From Nitrospirales bacterium (lineage in GTDB: Bacteria; Nitrospirota; Nitrospiria; Nitrospirales; UBA8639): a stretch of DNA of 64,000 nucleotides. The stretch is from NCBI GenBank assembly GCA_022828225.1, contig JAJEJG010000013.1:1-64000 (forward strand). Direction: 5' to 3'. This document shows, piece after piece, positions 24,760 to 33,159 of the stretch (the stretch's first letter is position 1; every line of letters starts with the position of its first letter). Both the position numbers and the translations under genes were made by a program. The notes beneath the pieces were generated by a model, which ran no database searches, had not been told where the DNA came from, and worked only from the letters and a program-made list of their open reading frames with translations.

Positions 24760-24926
24760 GGGTTCCCTCTCGACAACACGACCAAGGAGGGCGTGCCGGT
24801 TCCTGGCTGTTCCGACGGAGCCGTCGGATCGTCTTCGTCTGCGCACATGGAGAGGGAGGGGCATCAAGAAAGGGGGTGCTCGCTCCCCTGCCGTGGCGCG
24901 AGGATCCCCTGCCGTCATCCGGAAAC

Positions 24927-24955
24927 TTGATCCCAATATGGGACCATGCTAAGAT
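24927..24955 (+). promoter_or_regulatory. Promoter and operator-like dyad of higBA
   Basis: TTGATC (24927-24932) and TAAGAT (24950-24955) are separated by 17 bp. The dyad TCCCA-ATA-TGGGA (24931-24943) overlaps the -35 box and spacer and is a likely antitoxin operator. Transcription would start around 24961-24963, on the toxin ATG, so the message appears leaderless. The 24760-24926 stretch before it shows no feature. Confidence 0.6.
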
Positions 24956-24962
24956 TCCGGTG

Positions 24963-25265
24963 ATGAGGATCATCGCGTTGGCGACCCTGAAGGCGTTCCT
25001 TGACGCCAAGCCCGCTCACGCAGAGGCCCGAGAGCCGATGATGGCGTGGTATCGACAGGTCAAAGCTGCTGACTGGGCGAGTCCGGCCGACGTCAAACGG
25101 GACATTCGGAGCGCGAGTATTCTCAAGGACGGCCGCGTGGTCTTCAACGTGGCAGGCAATGTGTACCGCATCGTGGTATGGATCAACTATCCCTACCGGG
25201 TCGTGTACATCCGGTTCGTCGGCTCCCATCGGATGTACGACGCCATTGATGCACAGACGATTTGA
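24963..25265 (+). CDS. higB: HigB-family mRNA interferase toxin
   Basis: A 100-residue RelE-fold toxin. The pattern MMAWYRQVKAADWASPADVK, then VFNVAGNVYRIVVWINYPYR and VYIRFVGSHRMYDAID, is characteristic of the HigB family, which cleaves mRNA on the ribosome. The conserved basic and aromatic residues of the C-terminal strand are present. The ATG at 24963 is favoured because it follows the promoter; no ribosome-binding site is seen. The antitoxin starts 10 bp downstream. The location next to an integrase suggests an addiction module of an integrated element. Confidence 0.88.
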   Translation: MRIIALATLKAFLDAKPAHAEAREPMMAWYRQVKAADWASPADVKRDIRSASILKDGRVVFNVAGNVYRIVVWINYPYRVVYIRFVGSHRMYDAIDAQTI

Positions 25266-25275
25266 GGGACCAGCC

Positions 25276-25656
25276 ATGGACATCGCACCCATCAAGACCA
25301 AACGGGACTACCGCCGCACGCTCAAGGAAATCGAAGGCCTGATGACGGCCCGCCGCAACACGCCGGAGGGTGACCGTCTCGACGTCCTGGTGACGTTGGT
25401 GGAGGCTTGGGAAGCCAAGCACTACCCGCTGGATTTCCCCGACCCGGTCGCCGCGATCCGCCACCACATGGAGCAGCACGGCTTGGCGCCGAAGGGCCTG
25501 ATTCCCTACCTGGGAAGCCGCAACCGGGTTTACGAAGTGTTGAACCGTAAGCGGACGCTGACGCTGAAGATGATCTGGCGCCTGCACAACGGCTTGGGAA
25601 TTCCAGCTGAATCTCTCATCAAGATCGACGACGGCGTCTCGGTCCGGAGACCGTAG
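25276..25656 (+). CDS. higA: HigA-family antitoxin with XRE domain
   Basis: A 126-residue antitoxin. The N-terminal helical part (IAPIKTKRDYRRTLKEIEGL and VLVTLVEAWEAKHYPLDFPD) is typical of HigA proteins that carry toxin-binding helices first. The C-terminal helix-turn-helix is GLAPKGLIPYLGSRNRVYEV followed by LNRKRTLTLKMIWRLHNGLG. It should bind HigB and the dyad at 24931. It is the second gene of the pair next to the integrase. Confidence 0.88.
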   Translation: MDIAPIKTKRDYRRTLKEIEGLMTARRNTPEGDRLDVLVTLVEAWEAKHYPLDFPDPVAAIRHHMEQHGLAPKGLIPYLGSRNRVYEVLNRKRTLTLKMIWRLHNGLGIPAESLIKIDDGVSVRRP

Positions 25657-26143
25657 GTCGGGGGAGCGAAGCGTAACCCGACAGAATACGTCTCGTTCTG
25701 TACGCCTCGACTGTCGGCAACGCCGGCCCCAGCGCCAACAGTGCGCTGGGGCTGGCGTGAGTGACAGGTGTGGAGAGCGGGAGGCCCCTGTATAGAACTG
25801 TCTGTCCATGGGGCTCTCAGGCCTCTACCTCCCCTCGCCCCTCCTTACAAAGGAGGGGAAAAAGGCGGGCAGGAAATTGTCAACGAATGACTGAACACAT
25901 ACAGGAATGACAGATAAAGACAAAACAAAACCCAAAGACACTGGATGTCCGATCGAGCCGGGCATGACAGAGAGAGTCGTGCGGGGCCGAAACCCCGCAA
26001 CCCTCCCCGCAACCCCCGAATCAAGGCTTGTATGAAACCGGCAGCCCGAGTAAGATGTACGTACATGCCCCTTCACGATGTACCCATTTCCCTGAACGAT
26101 GGATGACGATTTCCTTCCCCCTACCGTTCAACATTAAACACTG
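25657..26143. repeat. Intergenic block with hairpin, C and A repeats
   Basis: A 10-bp hairpin (GCCCCAGCGC 25726-25735 with GCGCTGGGGC 25743-25752) may end the higBA transcript. A family C unit (25820-25862) and a stretch (25861-26005) similar to 88-230, with a family A arm pair and a family G hairpin, follow. The last 130 bp upstream of the cytochrome gene look unique. No gene is seen. Confidence 0.65.
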
Positions 26144-27229
26144 ATGTCTGCAGGCATAAAAAAAATCGCGGTGGCTATCGTGCTGGCCGTTGCGGCGTGG
26201 TTCGGGAGCGGGGCCCTGGGCTTTCCCCACGTGTTCCAGGCAATGTTTGTGGCGTATGTCGCCCTGGGTTTGGTCGTGTTCCTCCTGTTGGATGCCCCGC
26301 CCATGAAGAGGCTGTCGGGGTGGACGGCCGTGCCGGCCCTCGTGGGGTTCTATCTCGTGCTGTCCGCGATTTATATCGGGGGAGCGTCGTCGTTGCCCCA
26401 ATACGATCCGGAGATCGAAAAGGGGAAGATCGAAAAGGTTCTGAAACGCAGGCGTGCCCTGGTCATGGCCGAGCAAGGTCAGGTGGACGCGTTACTCGAA
26501 CGGGTCAAGGTGCTCCAGGATGGTTCGCAAACCGTGATGGCGCGATTGGGCCGGTTCGCTCCAGCCGCTGCGGTGACGGAGGCTCCTGAAGAGCAGGGCG
26601 CCCTCACGGTGGTGGAGCGCGGGGCCGAGGTCTATGATTTGTACGAGTGCTATAACTGCCACAAGATCGGCGGCAAGGGGAGCGTCAAGAAACGGGGGCC
26701 GATCCTGGACAATATCGGCAGTTTTCTGACGGTCAACGACATCAAGCGGAAAATTTTCGATCCGACGTATCTGTATGCGGAGGGCTTCGAGAAAGAGCAC
26801 AAGAAAGGCCGGATGCCGGACAAATACAAGGATTTGATGACGGAGGAAGAGGTGACGACGCTCGCCACGTATTTGTCCACGCTGAAGGACCCCACGGCCG
26901 AGACCCCGAAACCCGTGTTCGTGAAGGCCAACGTGGAGCATGGGTTCACGGTGTTCGGGTACGTGCGGGACGCCTCGGGCCGGGCCTTGCCCGGGACTGA
27001 GGTGCATGCCATGCCCCAGGTCAAGGGCGGACATGGGGCCTCCGGCAAGACCAACGAGGCCGGGTATTATGAAATTTTTCTGCACATGCATAATGAAAAC
27101 GCCGGCGCGACGGTCGAAGTCTCGGCTCAAGGCGTGAAGAAAACGTTTGTGGCCGACTATGATCCGAGTGATACAATCACCAGGCGGCAACAGTCCCTGG
27201 ATTTGACGGTGGCCGCACCAAAGGGATAA
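26144..27229 (+). CDS. Membrane-anchored mono-haem cytochrome c with C-terminal Ig-like domain
   Basis: A 361-residue protein with about three N-terminal transmembrane segments (residues 7-85). A charged helical linker (EKGKIEKVLKRRRALVMAEQ) leads to a class I cytochrome c domain. The haem motif CYNCH is at residues 169-173 and the probable axial Met224 is in GRMPDKYKD. The last 95 residues (VFGYVRDASGRALPGTEVHA; GKTNEAGYYEIFLHMH) look like a carboxypeptidase-regulatory beta-sandwich. The domain combination suggests a periplasmic electron-transfer subunit anchored in the inner membrane. The partner complex is not in the window. The start of the signal-anchor is clear, but no strong ribosome-binding site is visible. 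Confidence 0.75.
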   Translation: MSAGIKKIAVAIVLAVAAWFGSGALGFPHVFQAMFVAYVALGLVVFLLLDAPPMKRLSGWTAVPALVGFYLVLSAIYIGGASSLPQYDPEIEKGKIEKVLKRRRALVMAEQGQVDALLERVKVLQDGSQTVMARLGRFAPAAAVTEAPEEQGALTVVERGAEVYDLYECYNCHKIGGKGSVKKRGPILDNIGSFLTVNDIKRKIFDPTYLYAEGFEKEHKKGRMPDKYKDLMTEEEVTTLATYLSTLKDPTAETPKPVFVKANVEHGFTVFGYVRDASGRALPGTEVHAMPQVKGGHGASGKTNEAGYYEIFLHMHNENAGATVEVSAQGVKKTFVADYDPSDTITRRQQSLDLTVAAPKG

Positions 27230-27250
27230 GGCTGGGCTGGAGATGCGCGT

Positions 27251-27652
27251 ATGAGAGGGTTTGTTCTTCGCTTTATCGTCACGGGGGTCGCGGTGGTTGT
27301 CGCGGCACAGATTATTCCGGGCGTGACCATCGATTCGTTCGCCGCGGGCGTGGTCGGCGTGCTGGTCCTGGCAATCCTGAATGCCGTGGTCCGGCCGCTC
27401 CTGTACTTGCTCTCGGCGCCCTTCATCGTCGTGACGCTCGGTTTGTTCATGATCGCGATCAATGCCTTCCTGTTGAACGTGGTCGCTGCCCTGGTCAAAG
27501 GGTTTCACGTGGCCGGATTCTGGCCCGCGGTCGGCGGGGCCGTGTTGATCAGCCTCGTCAGCGTCGTTGCGAACATGGTCGTGGCCGATCGCGGCCACGT
27601 GCAGGTGGTCGTGTCTCCGTCCCGGTCACGAAAGATTCGGCATATCAATTGA
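27251..27652 (+). CDS. Phage holin family 4-TM membrane protein (PF04020-like)
   Basis: A 133-residue protein with four hydrophobic segments and the typical GVTIDSFAAGVVGVLVLAIL and NAVVRPLLYLLSAPFIVVTL stretches, ending in a basic tail. Members are annotated as phage-holin superfamily IV but are mostly chromosomal proteins of unknown role. It lies 21 bp after the cytochrome gene and is probably co-transcribed. Confidence 0.8.
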   Translation: MRGFVLRFIVTGVAVVVAAQIIPGVTIDSFAAGVVGVLVLAILNAVVRPLLYLLSAPFIVVTLGLFMIAINAFLLNVVAALVKGFHVAGFWPAVGGAVLISLVSVVANMVVADRGHVQVVVSPSRSRKIRHIN

Positions 27653-27831
27653 AGTCATTCGTTTTTTCATGCGGGGGCGAACCCCTCTGGCCCCCAACCC
27701 CCCTGCCCCCTTATCAGGGGGCGAGAGGATTCTGTCTTGTCCCCCTGATAAGGGGGAATGAGGGGGTTGGGGATCGAGGGGGTTGTCTGACACAGATTTG
27801 AACATACACGGACTCTTCAACGGTTCTGACC
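27653..27831. repeat. Intergenic family G/B repeats
   Basis: A partial family G hairpin (27670-27685) is followed by a family B inverted repeat (27690-27782: CCCCCTTATCAGGGGG and CCCCCTGATAAGGGGG arms). No coding sequence is supported. Confidence 0.75.
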
Positions 27832-29625
27832 ATGACTAGAAAGAAAACGCCGGAGGCGGTTCGGTCTTCGAAGCAGACGACGCTACAGCGCATTTTGACC
27901 ACGACGGTCAATGACCTGGGCATGGATGCGACGGTGGCTATCATGACTCAACCCAAGGGGCCGCTGGTGTCACAGGTATCCAAAGGGTTTTCGGCCCGTG
28001 AGGTTCGCGCCGTCGTCCGGACCCTGTCCGGTGGAAACGGCCAGCCCAACGGTCTGCTCGGGAATGCCGGGCAGGAAGAAGGGCACAGGGCGATCGAACT
28101 GCGCATGGTGACGCCCGGGTCCAAGAATCTGTTGGCGAAACTCCTCCGCGAAGGGAAAGTGACGTATGGGGCGCTGGTTGTGGGCAAACAGGAACGGCGG
28201 CCGTTTACGAAGCGGGAAAAAACCACCATCGACGCGACCGGCCAGCGGATCACCGAGCAATTGCGGGAAGCGAAGCTCTTCGATCATTCCGTGCTCCTGG
28301 CGCGTCCCTGGATTCAACAGGAACCCGCCACCGAAGAGCCCGCGGAGACCGGCGACGTGACGACGCGGACGTATACGTCGCCCCAGGTGCAGCAGCGGGT
28401 CGCCGAGTGTTTGACCGAGGCGCAGTCCCTGGTCCCGTTCGATCGGGGATGGGTTACCTTGTATGATCCGTTAGCCGCGTCCCTGGAAGTGTTGGGTTGT
28501 CTGGCCGGGCATAAGAAAGAACTGCTGCCGGGGCACCGCTTGTCGTTGAACGAATCCGCGGCGGGGTGGACGGTGCGGCATCGCAAGCCCCGGATCGATC
28601 AGAATTTGGCCTCAACGCAGGGGCGCTTTCAGGATTACAAACAATTGTACCGCGACCGGTTCCGGTGCACGCTCGTGGTGCCGTTTTTTGTCAGGGGCCG
28701 CGTCGCCGGGACGATCACCTTGGCGTCCAAGACGGCGGCGCAATACGAACACACGGAAGCCGAGTCCGGAAAACTCGCACCGGTGACGACGCAATTGGCG
28801 CAAGTGTTTGATGAACCGTCCCTGAATCTCCAGGCATCGCCGGCTGCGGCGACCCCGTCGACACCGGAGGCGGCGGCAGCCGGCGTCTCGGAACCGGTCA
28901 TCCGGCGCCAGGAACGTCAAACGGCGTTGAATGAAGTCAGTTCGTTTCTCGCCACCGAGGTTCGTGAACCCATGGGCTACATCCGGGCGCAATTGGAGGA
29001 AGTGACGGGTGACGGGACGCTCGACTTCGAAACCCAAACCTCCATCGAAGCGGCCATGCGGGATCTCATGCGGATGGAAAGTATGTTGAACGATATTCTG
29101 GATTTCGCCAAGCCCCTCCAATTGGACCGGCGGCCGTGCAGCGTCACCGCCTTGATCGAAGACGGGCTGGCGTTGGTCGCCACGGATTTGCGGGTCAACC
29201 GAATCGAAGTCGCCAAGGAATTTCCCTCGCGTCTGGGCCAGGTGCGATGGGACCGGGAGAAGATCCAGCACGTCTTCCTCAGTATTTTTACGAATGCCCT
29301 GGAAGCCATGTCGCCGGGGGGGAATTTGCGAATCTCCGTGTCGCAGAAACGCGGGCGCCAGCCGGAATTGGTTATTCGGATCCACAACGACGGCGCGCCG
29401 ATTCCCGAGGAATTGAGCGAGAAAATTTTTGAGCCCTATTTCACCACGAAACGGTCCGGCACGGGGTTGGGCCTAGCCATGGTGAAAAAAATCGTGGACG
29501 AACACGAAGGCCACATTGCGATCGACAGCCGTCCCCAGGAAGGGACGCTGGTCACCATCACCCTGCCGGCCATGCGCCCCAGGCGGCCTTACCGGGGGAA
29601 AGGGCGTCCGCCCAGGCGGCGCTAG
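27832..29625 (+). CDS. GAF-domain sensor histidine-kinase-like protein with altered H-box
   Basis: A 597-residue soluble sensor. It has an N-terminal GAF-like region (about 20-150), a clear GAF domain (about 190-330: LVPFDRGWVTLYDP; CTLVVPFFVRGRVAGTITLA), a dimerisation/H-box helix pair (about 360-435) and a HATPase domain (about 455-585). The latter has an N-box with TNALEAMSPGG, G1 RIHNDGAPI, F-box FEPYFTTK and G2 GTGLGLAM. At the H-box the sequence is FLATEVREPMGYI, so the usual phosphoacceptor His is Thr375. The ATP site looks intact. It may be a pseudokinase, or it may phosphorylate another site or protein. No response regulator is adjacent. Confidence 0.8.
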   Translation: MTRKKTPEAVRSSKQTTLQRILTTTVNDLGMDATVAIMTQPKGPLVSQVSKGFSAREVRAVVRTLSGGNGQPNGLLGNAGQEEGHRAIELRMVTPGSKNLLAKLLREGKVTYGALVVGKQERRPFTKREKTTIDATGQRITEQLREAKLFDHSVLLARPWIQQEPATEEPAETGDVTTRTYTSPQVQQRVAECLTEAQSLVPFDRGWVTLYDPLAASLEVLGCLAGHKKELLPGHRLSLNESAAGWTVRHRKPRIDQNLASTQGRFQDYKQLYRDRFRCTLVVPFFVRGRVAGTITLASKTAAQYEHTEAESGKLAPVTTQLAQVFDEPSLNLQASPAAATPSTPEAAAAGVSEPVIRRQERQTALNEVSSFLATEVREPMGYIRAQLEEVTGDGTLDFETQTSIEAAMRDLMRMESMLNDILDFAKPLQLDRRPCSVTALIEDGLALVATDLRVNRIEVAKEFPSRLGQVRWDREKIQHVFLSIFTNALEAMSPGGNLRISVSQKRGRQPELVIRIHNDGAPIPEELSEKIFEPYFTTKRSGTGLGLAMVKKIVDEHEGHIAIDSRPQEGTLVTITLPAMRPRRPYRGKGRPPRRR

Positions 29626-29687
29626 GAACGGGCTCCGAGCCGGCCTGAGAGGAGGTCAGGGTCCCCTTGCCCCGGGTGTACTCGTGC

Positions 29688-29716
29688 TTGACACCTCCGC
29701 ATGAAACGAATAAGAT
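29688..29716 (+). promoter_or_regulatory. Strong sigma70-type promoter
   Basis: A consensus -35 box TTGACA (29688-29693), a 17-bp spacer and TAAGAT (29711-29716) lie about 85 bp ahead of a small secreted-protein gene. Together with the terminator at 30184 this defines a monocistronic unit. Confidence 0.75.
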
Positions 29717-29801
29717 TATCCCTCTTTCTCCAAGGAAACAGTTGATTCGGCAATGCATGTCTTTATCGTCCATAACCTGTTTTAACAAAAGGAGCGGAAT
29801 T

Positions 29802-30158
29802 ATGAAGAGTATTCGCCTTCTTCTTATTGCGGTCGCGGGTACTGCCTTTATGGCGTCAATGGCGTATGCGAATCCTGGGATGCTGCCTGCGCATCCTGGT
29901 TATCCTGCTGCGGACACCAAGTCTCCGGTCGACGGAACGCGGACCAGCCATGATGCCGGTCAAGGAAATGCCACGGGTGACAAAGCCGCGATGGCCGCAT
30001 CGTCCACCGCTGATGGCGCTGCCATGAACAATACGAGCGACCAAAATCGTGCGCGGGTTACGAAATCTCAAGGCGCCGGGCGTTTGCCGGAAGTTGAAGG
30101 GGCCTTGAACAAGGTGGACATCAACCCGGGCGGTGCCACGTCGACGGTTATTAAGTAA
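29802..30158 (+). CDS. Small secreted protein of unknown function
   Basis: A 118-residue protein with a Sec signal peptide (IRLLLIAVAGTAFMASMAYA, cleavage after about residue 23). The mature part is rich in Ala, Asp, Ser, Thr and Gly, without cysteine, and is probably disordered. An AAAAGGAG ribosome-binding site lies at optimal distance. A consensus promoter and a strong terminator frame the gene, suggesting high, independent expression. The family was not recognised. Confidence 0.75.
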   Translation: MKSIRLLLIAVAGTAFMASMAYANPGMLPAHPGYPAADTKSPVDGTRTSHDAGQGNATGDKAAMAASSTADGAAMNNTSDQNRARVTKSQGAGRLPEVEGALNKVDINPGGATSTVIK

Positions 30159-30183
30159 CCAATTTTCGAATCGACGAAATGAC

Positions 30184-30218
30184 AAGGGAGGCTATCGGAA
30201 CGATAGCCTCCCTTTTTT
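30184..30218 (+). terminator. Rho-independent terminator
   Basis: AAGGGAGGCTATCG and CGATAGCCTCCCTT form a near-perfect stem with a GAA loop, followed by TTTTTT. It lies 26 bp after the stop of the small secreted-protein gene. Confidence 0.9.
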
Positions 30219-30580
30219 ATTGCCTTCGCAGCCATGCGATTGCGTGACGTTCTTTCCCGGCGCCTCCGGGCGTGGCTGCGCCACGGTCCCGAGAATTCTA
30301 TTGAGGGGCGAGGACTGTCTGAGCGAAGCGAGTTCCGCAGCCCAAACAAAAGGGACCGGGGTAAAGGCACCCGAAGGGCCACGCCCGGGCGCCAATGGTT
30401 TTGGGTCCTTTTGCCGAAACAAAAGGACCTCGGCGTGTGGGGGCGAACCCCCACGTCCTTCCCCTCGTCGCGCGTGGGCGAAACCCCGCAGAAAAAAGCC
30501 AAGACACTGGATGCCCGATCGGGGTCGGGCATGACAGAGAGGGTCGTGTGGGGACGAAACCCCACAATCCTCTGCGTATC
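30219..30580. repeat. Intergenic block: D, A and G repeats
   Basis: A family D unit (30258-30430) is closely similar to 7128-7320, including the ACTGTCTGAGCGAAGCGAG core and the GGTTTTGGG...CCGAAACAAAAGGACC tail. A G hairpin arm (30470-30490), a family A arm pair (30497-30540) and a second G hairpin (30545-30567) follow, up to the glutaredoxin stop. No gene is seen. Confidence 0.75.
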
Positions 30581-30910
30581 TTAGCCTTCCGGCTGAAAGG
30601 TTTTTTCCAGGAGGGGCTTCAGTTCCCCTTTGGACTGCATGGGTCCGAGGACGTCGGTGTCGCCGTAGAATTGGCCGTTGATGAACACCTTGGGCAGGGT
30701 CGGCCAGTTGGTCATCTGTGTGAGGACTTCCCGCTTTTCCGGATTTTCCAACACGTTGATAATTTCGTAGGGATATCCGAATTGATTGAAAAACTCCATG
30801 GTTTCGACGGTAAAGCCGCATTGGGGCGCGGTCTTGGTCCCTTTGCCGTAAATCAGGATTTTGTGTTGTTGCAATTCCTGTTGAATCTCTTCCTCGATGG
30901 GATGTGCCAT
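30581..30910 (-). CDS. grxD: Monothiol glutaredoxin (Grx4/GrxD family)
   Basis: A 109-residue CGFS-like glutaredoxin in which the active motif reads CGFT, with the single Cys that ligates a [2Fe-2S] cluster with glutathione. TAPQCGFTVETMEFF, NWPTLPKVFINGQFYGDTDV and the Gly-Asp pair that binds glutathione are conserved. The start is at 30910 behind AGGAGG. It is coded 13 bp after a BolA gene; BolA-Grx4 complexes carry and deliver Fe-S clusters and sense iron. Thr for Ser in the motif is a mild variation. Confidence 0.88.
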   Translation of the reverse strand: MAHPIEEEIQQELQQHKILIYGKGTKTAPQCGFTVETMEFFNQFGYPYEIINVLENPEKREVLTQMTNWPTLPKVFINGQFYGDTDVLGPMQSKGELKPLLEKTFQPEG

Positions 30911-30923
30911 ACTGTTTGTCCTC

Positions 30924-31163
30924 CTATGAGCCATCCGTTGTTTCTGCCGTCAGTTCCAGCGCATGGATGCGTCCGTCTTTCAGCGGCTCGTCCAATGCTT
31001 GATAAATGAGACGGTGCCGATCCAATAAATTTTTTCCCTTGAACCCATCCGACACCACCCGGACGTTCAAGTGATCCATGGTTCCCGTGCGGTCCGTGAC
31101 GGTGACCTGGGCATCGTTCAGGACTTGCCGGACATAGTCCGTGATGGTTTGCGGCGTAATCAT
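30924..31163 (-). CDS. bolA: BolA-family protein
   Basis: A 79-residue protein with the BolA class II-KH-like fold: DAQVTVTDRTGTMDHLNVRV, then LLDRHRLIYQALDEPLKDGR and IHALELTAET. The conserved His in DRHRLIY is present and would act as cluster ligand in the complex with the CGFT glutaredoxin encoded next. The ATG at 31163 was chosen because upstream in-frame sequence is repeat D and B material. Co-transcription with the glutaredoxin is very likely. Confidence 0.88.
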   Translation of the reverse strand: MITPQTITDYVRQVLNDAQVTVTDRTGTMDHLNVRVVSDGFKGKNLLDRHRLIYQALDEPLKDGRIHALELTAETTDGS

Positions 31164-31402
31164 GATGGGTCTTGCCTCATACCGAGGCGCGAACACAACT
31201 GGGCACATGATACTGAAGGCCGCGCCTTCGCGCAACGACGCCCGCTCCCGGCGCCTGCGGGCGTGGCTGCGCCGCAGGCCCGAACCCCCCTGCCCCCCCT
31301 TCTCAGGGGGGAGAGAGGATTCTGTCTTGTCCCCCTGATAAGGGGGATTGAGGGGGTTGTCTTCCAAAGGCGAGGAAGGAAAAGCAGTTCCACAGCCCCG
31401 AC
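31164..31402. repeat. Intergenic D and B repeats
   Basis: A family D fragment (31247-31272) and a family B inverted repeat (31283-31362, with CCCCCCTTCTCAGGGGGG and CCCCCTGATAAGGGGG) precede the hydrolase stop. No coding sequence is supported. Confidence 0.75.
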
Positions 31403-32113
31403 CTACGTTTTCTGGGAAGCGCACGCATCACTCACAAACCGGCCGAGTTGTTCCAGGACCGAGAGAGAGATCTCGTGACCTCCTCGAAATTCGTGCCAGG
31501 TCACGGGGAGCCCGTGCGCGAGGAGGGAGTCCTTGAGCTGTCTCGCCGTGTCGTGCGGGAGTAGGGGGTCGTCCGTGCCATGACTCTGAAACACGCGGAG
31601 CCCTTTGCGGGCGGGCCATCGTTCTTCCCATTCGCGTTGGGCAATGATGCTGCCCGACATGATGATGAGTCCGGCAAACGTGCGGGAACTGCGAAGCGCC
31701 GTATCGCAGGCCAACATGGCGCCTTGCGAAAACCCGCCGATGAAGACGTGATCCTGGGGAAGGCCCTCATGCCGGTCGAAATCGTCCAGCATGGCCGACA
31801 CTCGCTCGCGGGCCGCGGTCAGCCCGTCAGGCACTTCCTCGATATTCCGCGGGAGTCCGCGAGCGATCCGGTCCATGTCCAGCATCCACCATGCCCGCCC
31901 GTCGGGCAGGCCGTCGTCCAGCTTCAGCGGGCCAACGGGAAACACGAACCGCACGTCGTCCGGAACCGGTAACATCCGCCACAGGGAAACCAGGTCGTCA
32001 CCGGGTGCGCCGAACCCATGCAGCAGAATGACCACGGGCCCGTTCCCTCCGCCCTCGCGGTCCGGTCCTCCCGCGATCGAGACGTCGAGCCCTCCATACG
32101 TGTGCATGCGCAT
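31403..32113 (-). CDS. Alpha/beta hydrolase, phospholipase/carboxylesterase family
   Basis: A 236-residue serine hydrolase of the Abhydrolase_2 (YpfH-like) group. The oxyanion strand LLHGFGAPGDDLVSLW is followed by the nucleophile elbow GFSQGA, the Asp in HGTDDPLLP and the His in GGHEIS, which complete the triad. There is no signal peptide, so it is probably cytoplasmic. Relatives hydrolyse short acyl esters or deacylate lipids or proteins; the substrate here is unknown. A small zinc-ribbon gene lies 35 bp upstream on the same strand. Confidence 0.85.
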   Translation of the reverse strand: MRMHTYGGLDVSIAGGPDREGGGNGPVVILLHGFGAPGDDLVSLWRMLPVPDDVRFVFPVGPLKLDDGLPDGRAWWMLDMDRIARGLPRNIEEVPDGLTAARERVSAMLDDFDRHEGLPQDHVFIGGFSQGAMLACDTALRSSRTFAGLIIMSGSIIAQREWEERWPARKGLRVFQSHGTDDPLLPHDTARQLKDSLLAHGLPVTWHEFRGGHEISLSVLEQLGRFVSDACASQKT

Positions 32114-32148
32114 CGGAATCCAATCCCCGGGAATGCAAGAGGCCGGGC

Positions 32149-32328
32149 TTAATGCCCCATCTTCGGCGCGCCGGCGTTGTCGCCTTCGGTCACGAGCGGG
32201 ATGCGCAGTACCTGCCGGCAGTGCGTACAGGTGACGCGCAGAATATCCTGGTCTGAACGGTCGATGTCCTGTTCTTTGATCCAGAACAGTTTTTCACATT
32301 TGGGACATTTTCTGACGAGCATGGGCAT
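32149..32328 (-). CDS. Small zinc-ribbon protein
   Basis: A 59-residue protein with two knuckles, CPKC at residues 8-11 and CTHC near residues 34-37, forming one probable zinc site. The start at 32328 follows GGAAAG. No further domain is seen. It may be co-expressed with the downstream hydrolase, but its function is unknown. Confidence 0.65.
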   Translation of the reverse strand: MPMLVRKCPKCEKLFWIKEQDIDRSDQDILRVTCTHCRQVLRIPLVTEGDNAGAPKMGH

Positions 32329-32698
32329 GGTGACTTTCCTGCCTGATAGGGGTTTGTATGATTTCACTAATTCGTTGACAATTTCTGCCTTCTCCTTCCC
32401 CTCCTTTGTAAGGAGGGGCGAGGGGAGGTAGAGTCTGAGATTTTGTCGCTCTCCCCGTGCTTCTCGGACGGTTGGTTCTACCCCACCTGACCTCCCCTTA
32501 CAAAGGGGAGGGAAAAACGCGGTCGCCTCGTTCAGTCTTACCATTCTGTCAACGCCTGTCCTGAGCGTAGCGAAGCGCAGTCGAAGGGAATGACGGAACA
32601 TATACACGCGTTGACAACCGCCCGCAGCGATGGCTGTTCGGTCTCTGCTGGTAATTGCAACGGATTTAGTGTAATACAAACAGGCCGCCACTCGCTAC
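32329..32698. repeat. Intergenic C and E repeats
   Basis: Two facing family C units (32397-32438 and 32476-32516) and a family E unit (32557-32590) occupy most of the gap between divergent genes. The 100 bp before the GNAT gene look unique but show no consensus promoter. Confidence 0.7.
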
Positions 32699-33121
32699 AT
32701 GATCACCTATACCGACCATAAGGATTTTGCTCCCGCCGCGTTATTGCCCCTGTTTGAGCAAGCGCCCTGGGCCCACGGGCGGACCGTGATCGAGACGGCG
32801 GAAATGCTCCGGCAGACCGATCTGTTCATCACGGCGTGGGACGACAACCGGGTCATCGGGTGCGGACGGGTCCTGACCGATTACGTGTATCGCGCCTCCA
32901 TCTGGGACGTCATCGTGGATGCGGCGTACCAAGGCCAGGACGTGGGCACGGAAATCATGCATCGGATCCTGAACCATCCGGCCCTTCACCGCGTCGAACT
33001 GTTCTGGCTCTGTACGCGCGACAAACACGCATTCTATGAAAATCTGGGCTTCAGTGCCAAGGAACAGACCGGCATGGTCTGGGATCGACGGCAACGTCCC
33101 GCTTCCTCCCGCGACGAATAA
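32699..33121 (+). CDS. GNAT-family N-acetyltransferase
   Basis: A 140-residue acetyltransferase-fold protein. The central strand DVIVDAAYQGQDVGTEIMHR holds the acetyl-CoA pyrophosphate loop motif QGQDVG (Q/R-x-x-G-x-G/A-like). The C-terminal FWLCTRDKHAFYENLGF is the conserved last segment. The substrate is unknown; small single-domain members often modify amines or protein N-termini. Repeats separate it from its neighbours, so context does not help. Confidence 0.85.
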   Translation: MITYTDHKDFAPAALLPLFEQAPWAHGRTVIETAEMLRQTDLFITAWDDNRVIGCGRVLTDYVYRASIWDVIVDAAYQGQDVGTEIMHRILNHPALHRVELFWLCTRDKHAFYENLGFSAKEQTGMVWDRRQRPASSRDE

Positions 33122-33159
33122 GGGCTGTGCCCGGTCGCCGGCCGCTTCTCCACCATGTT

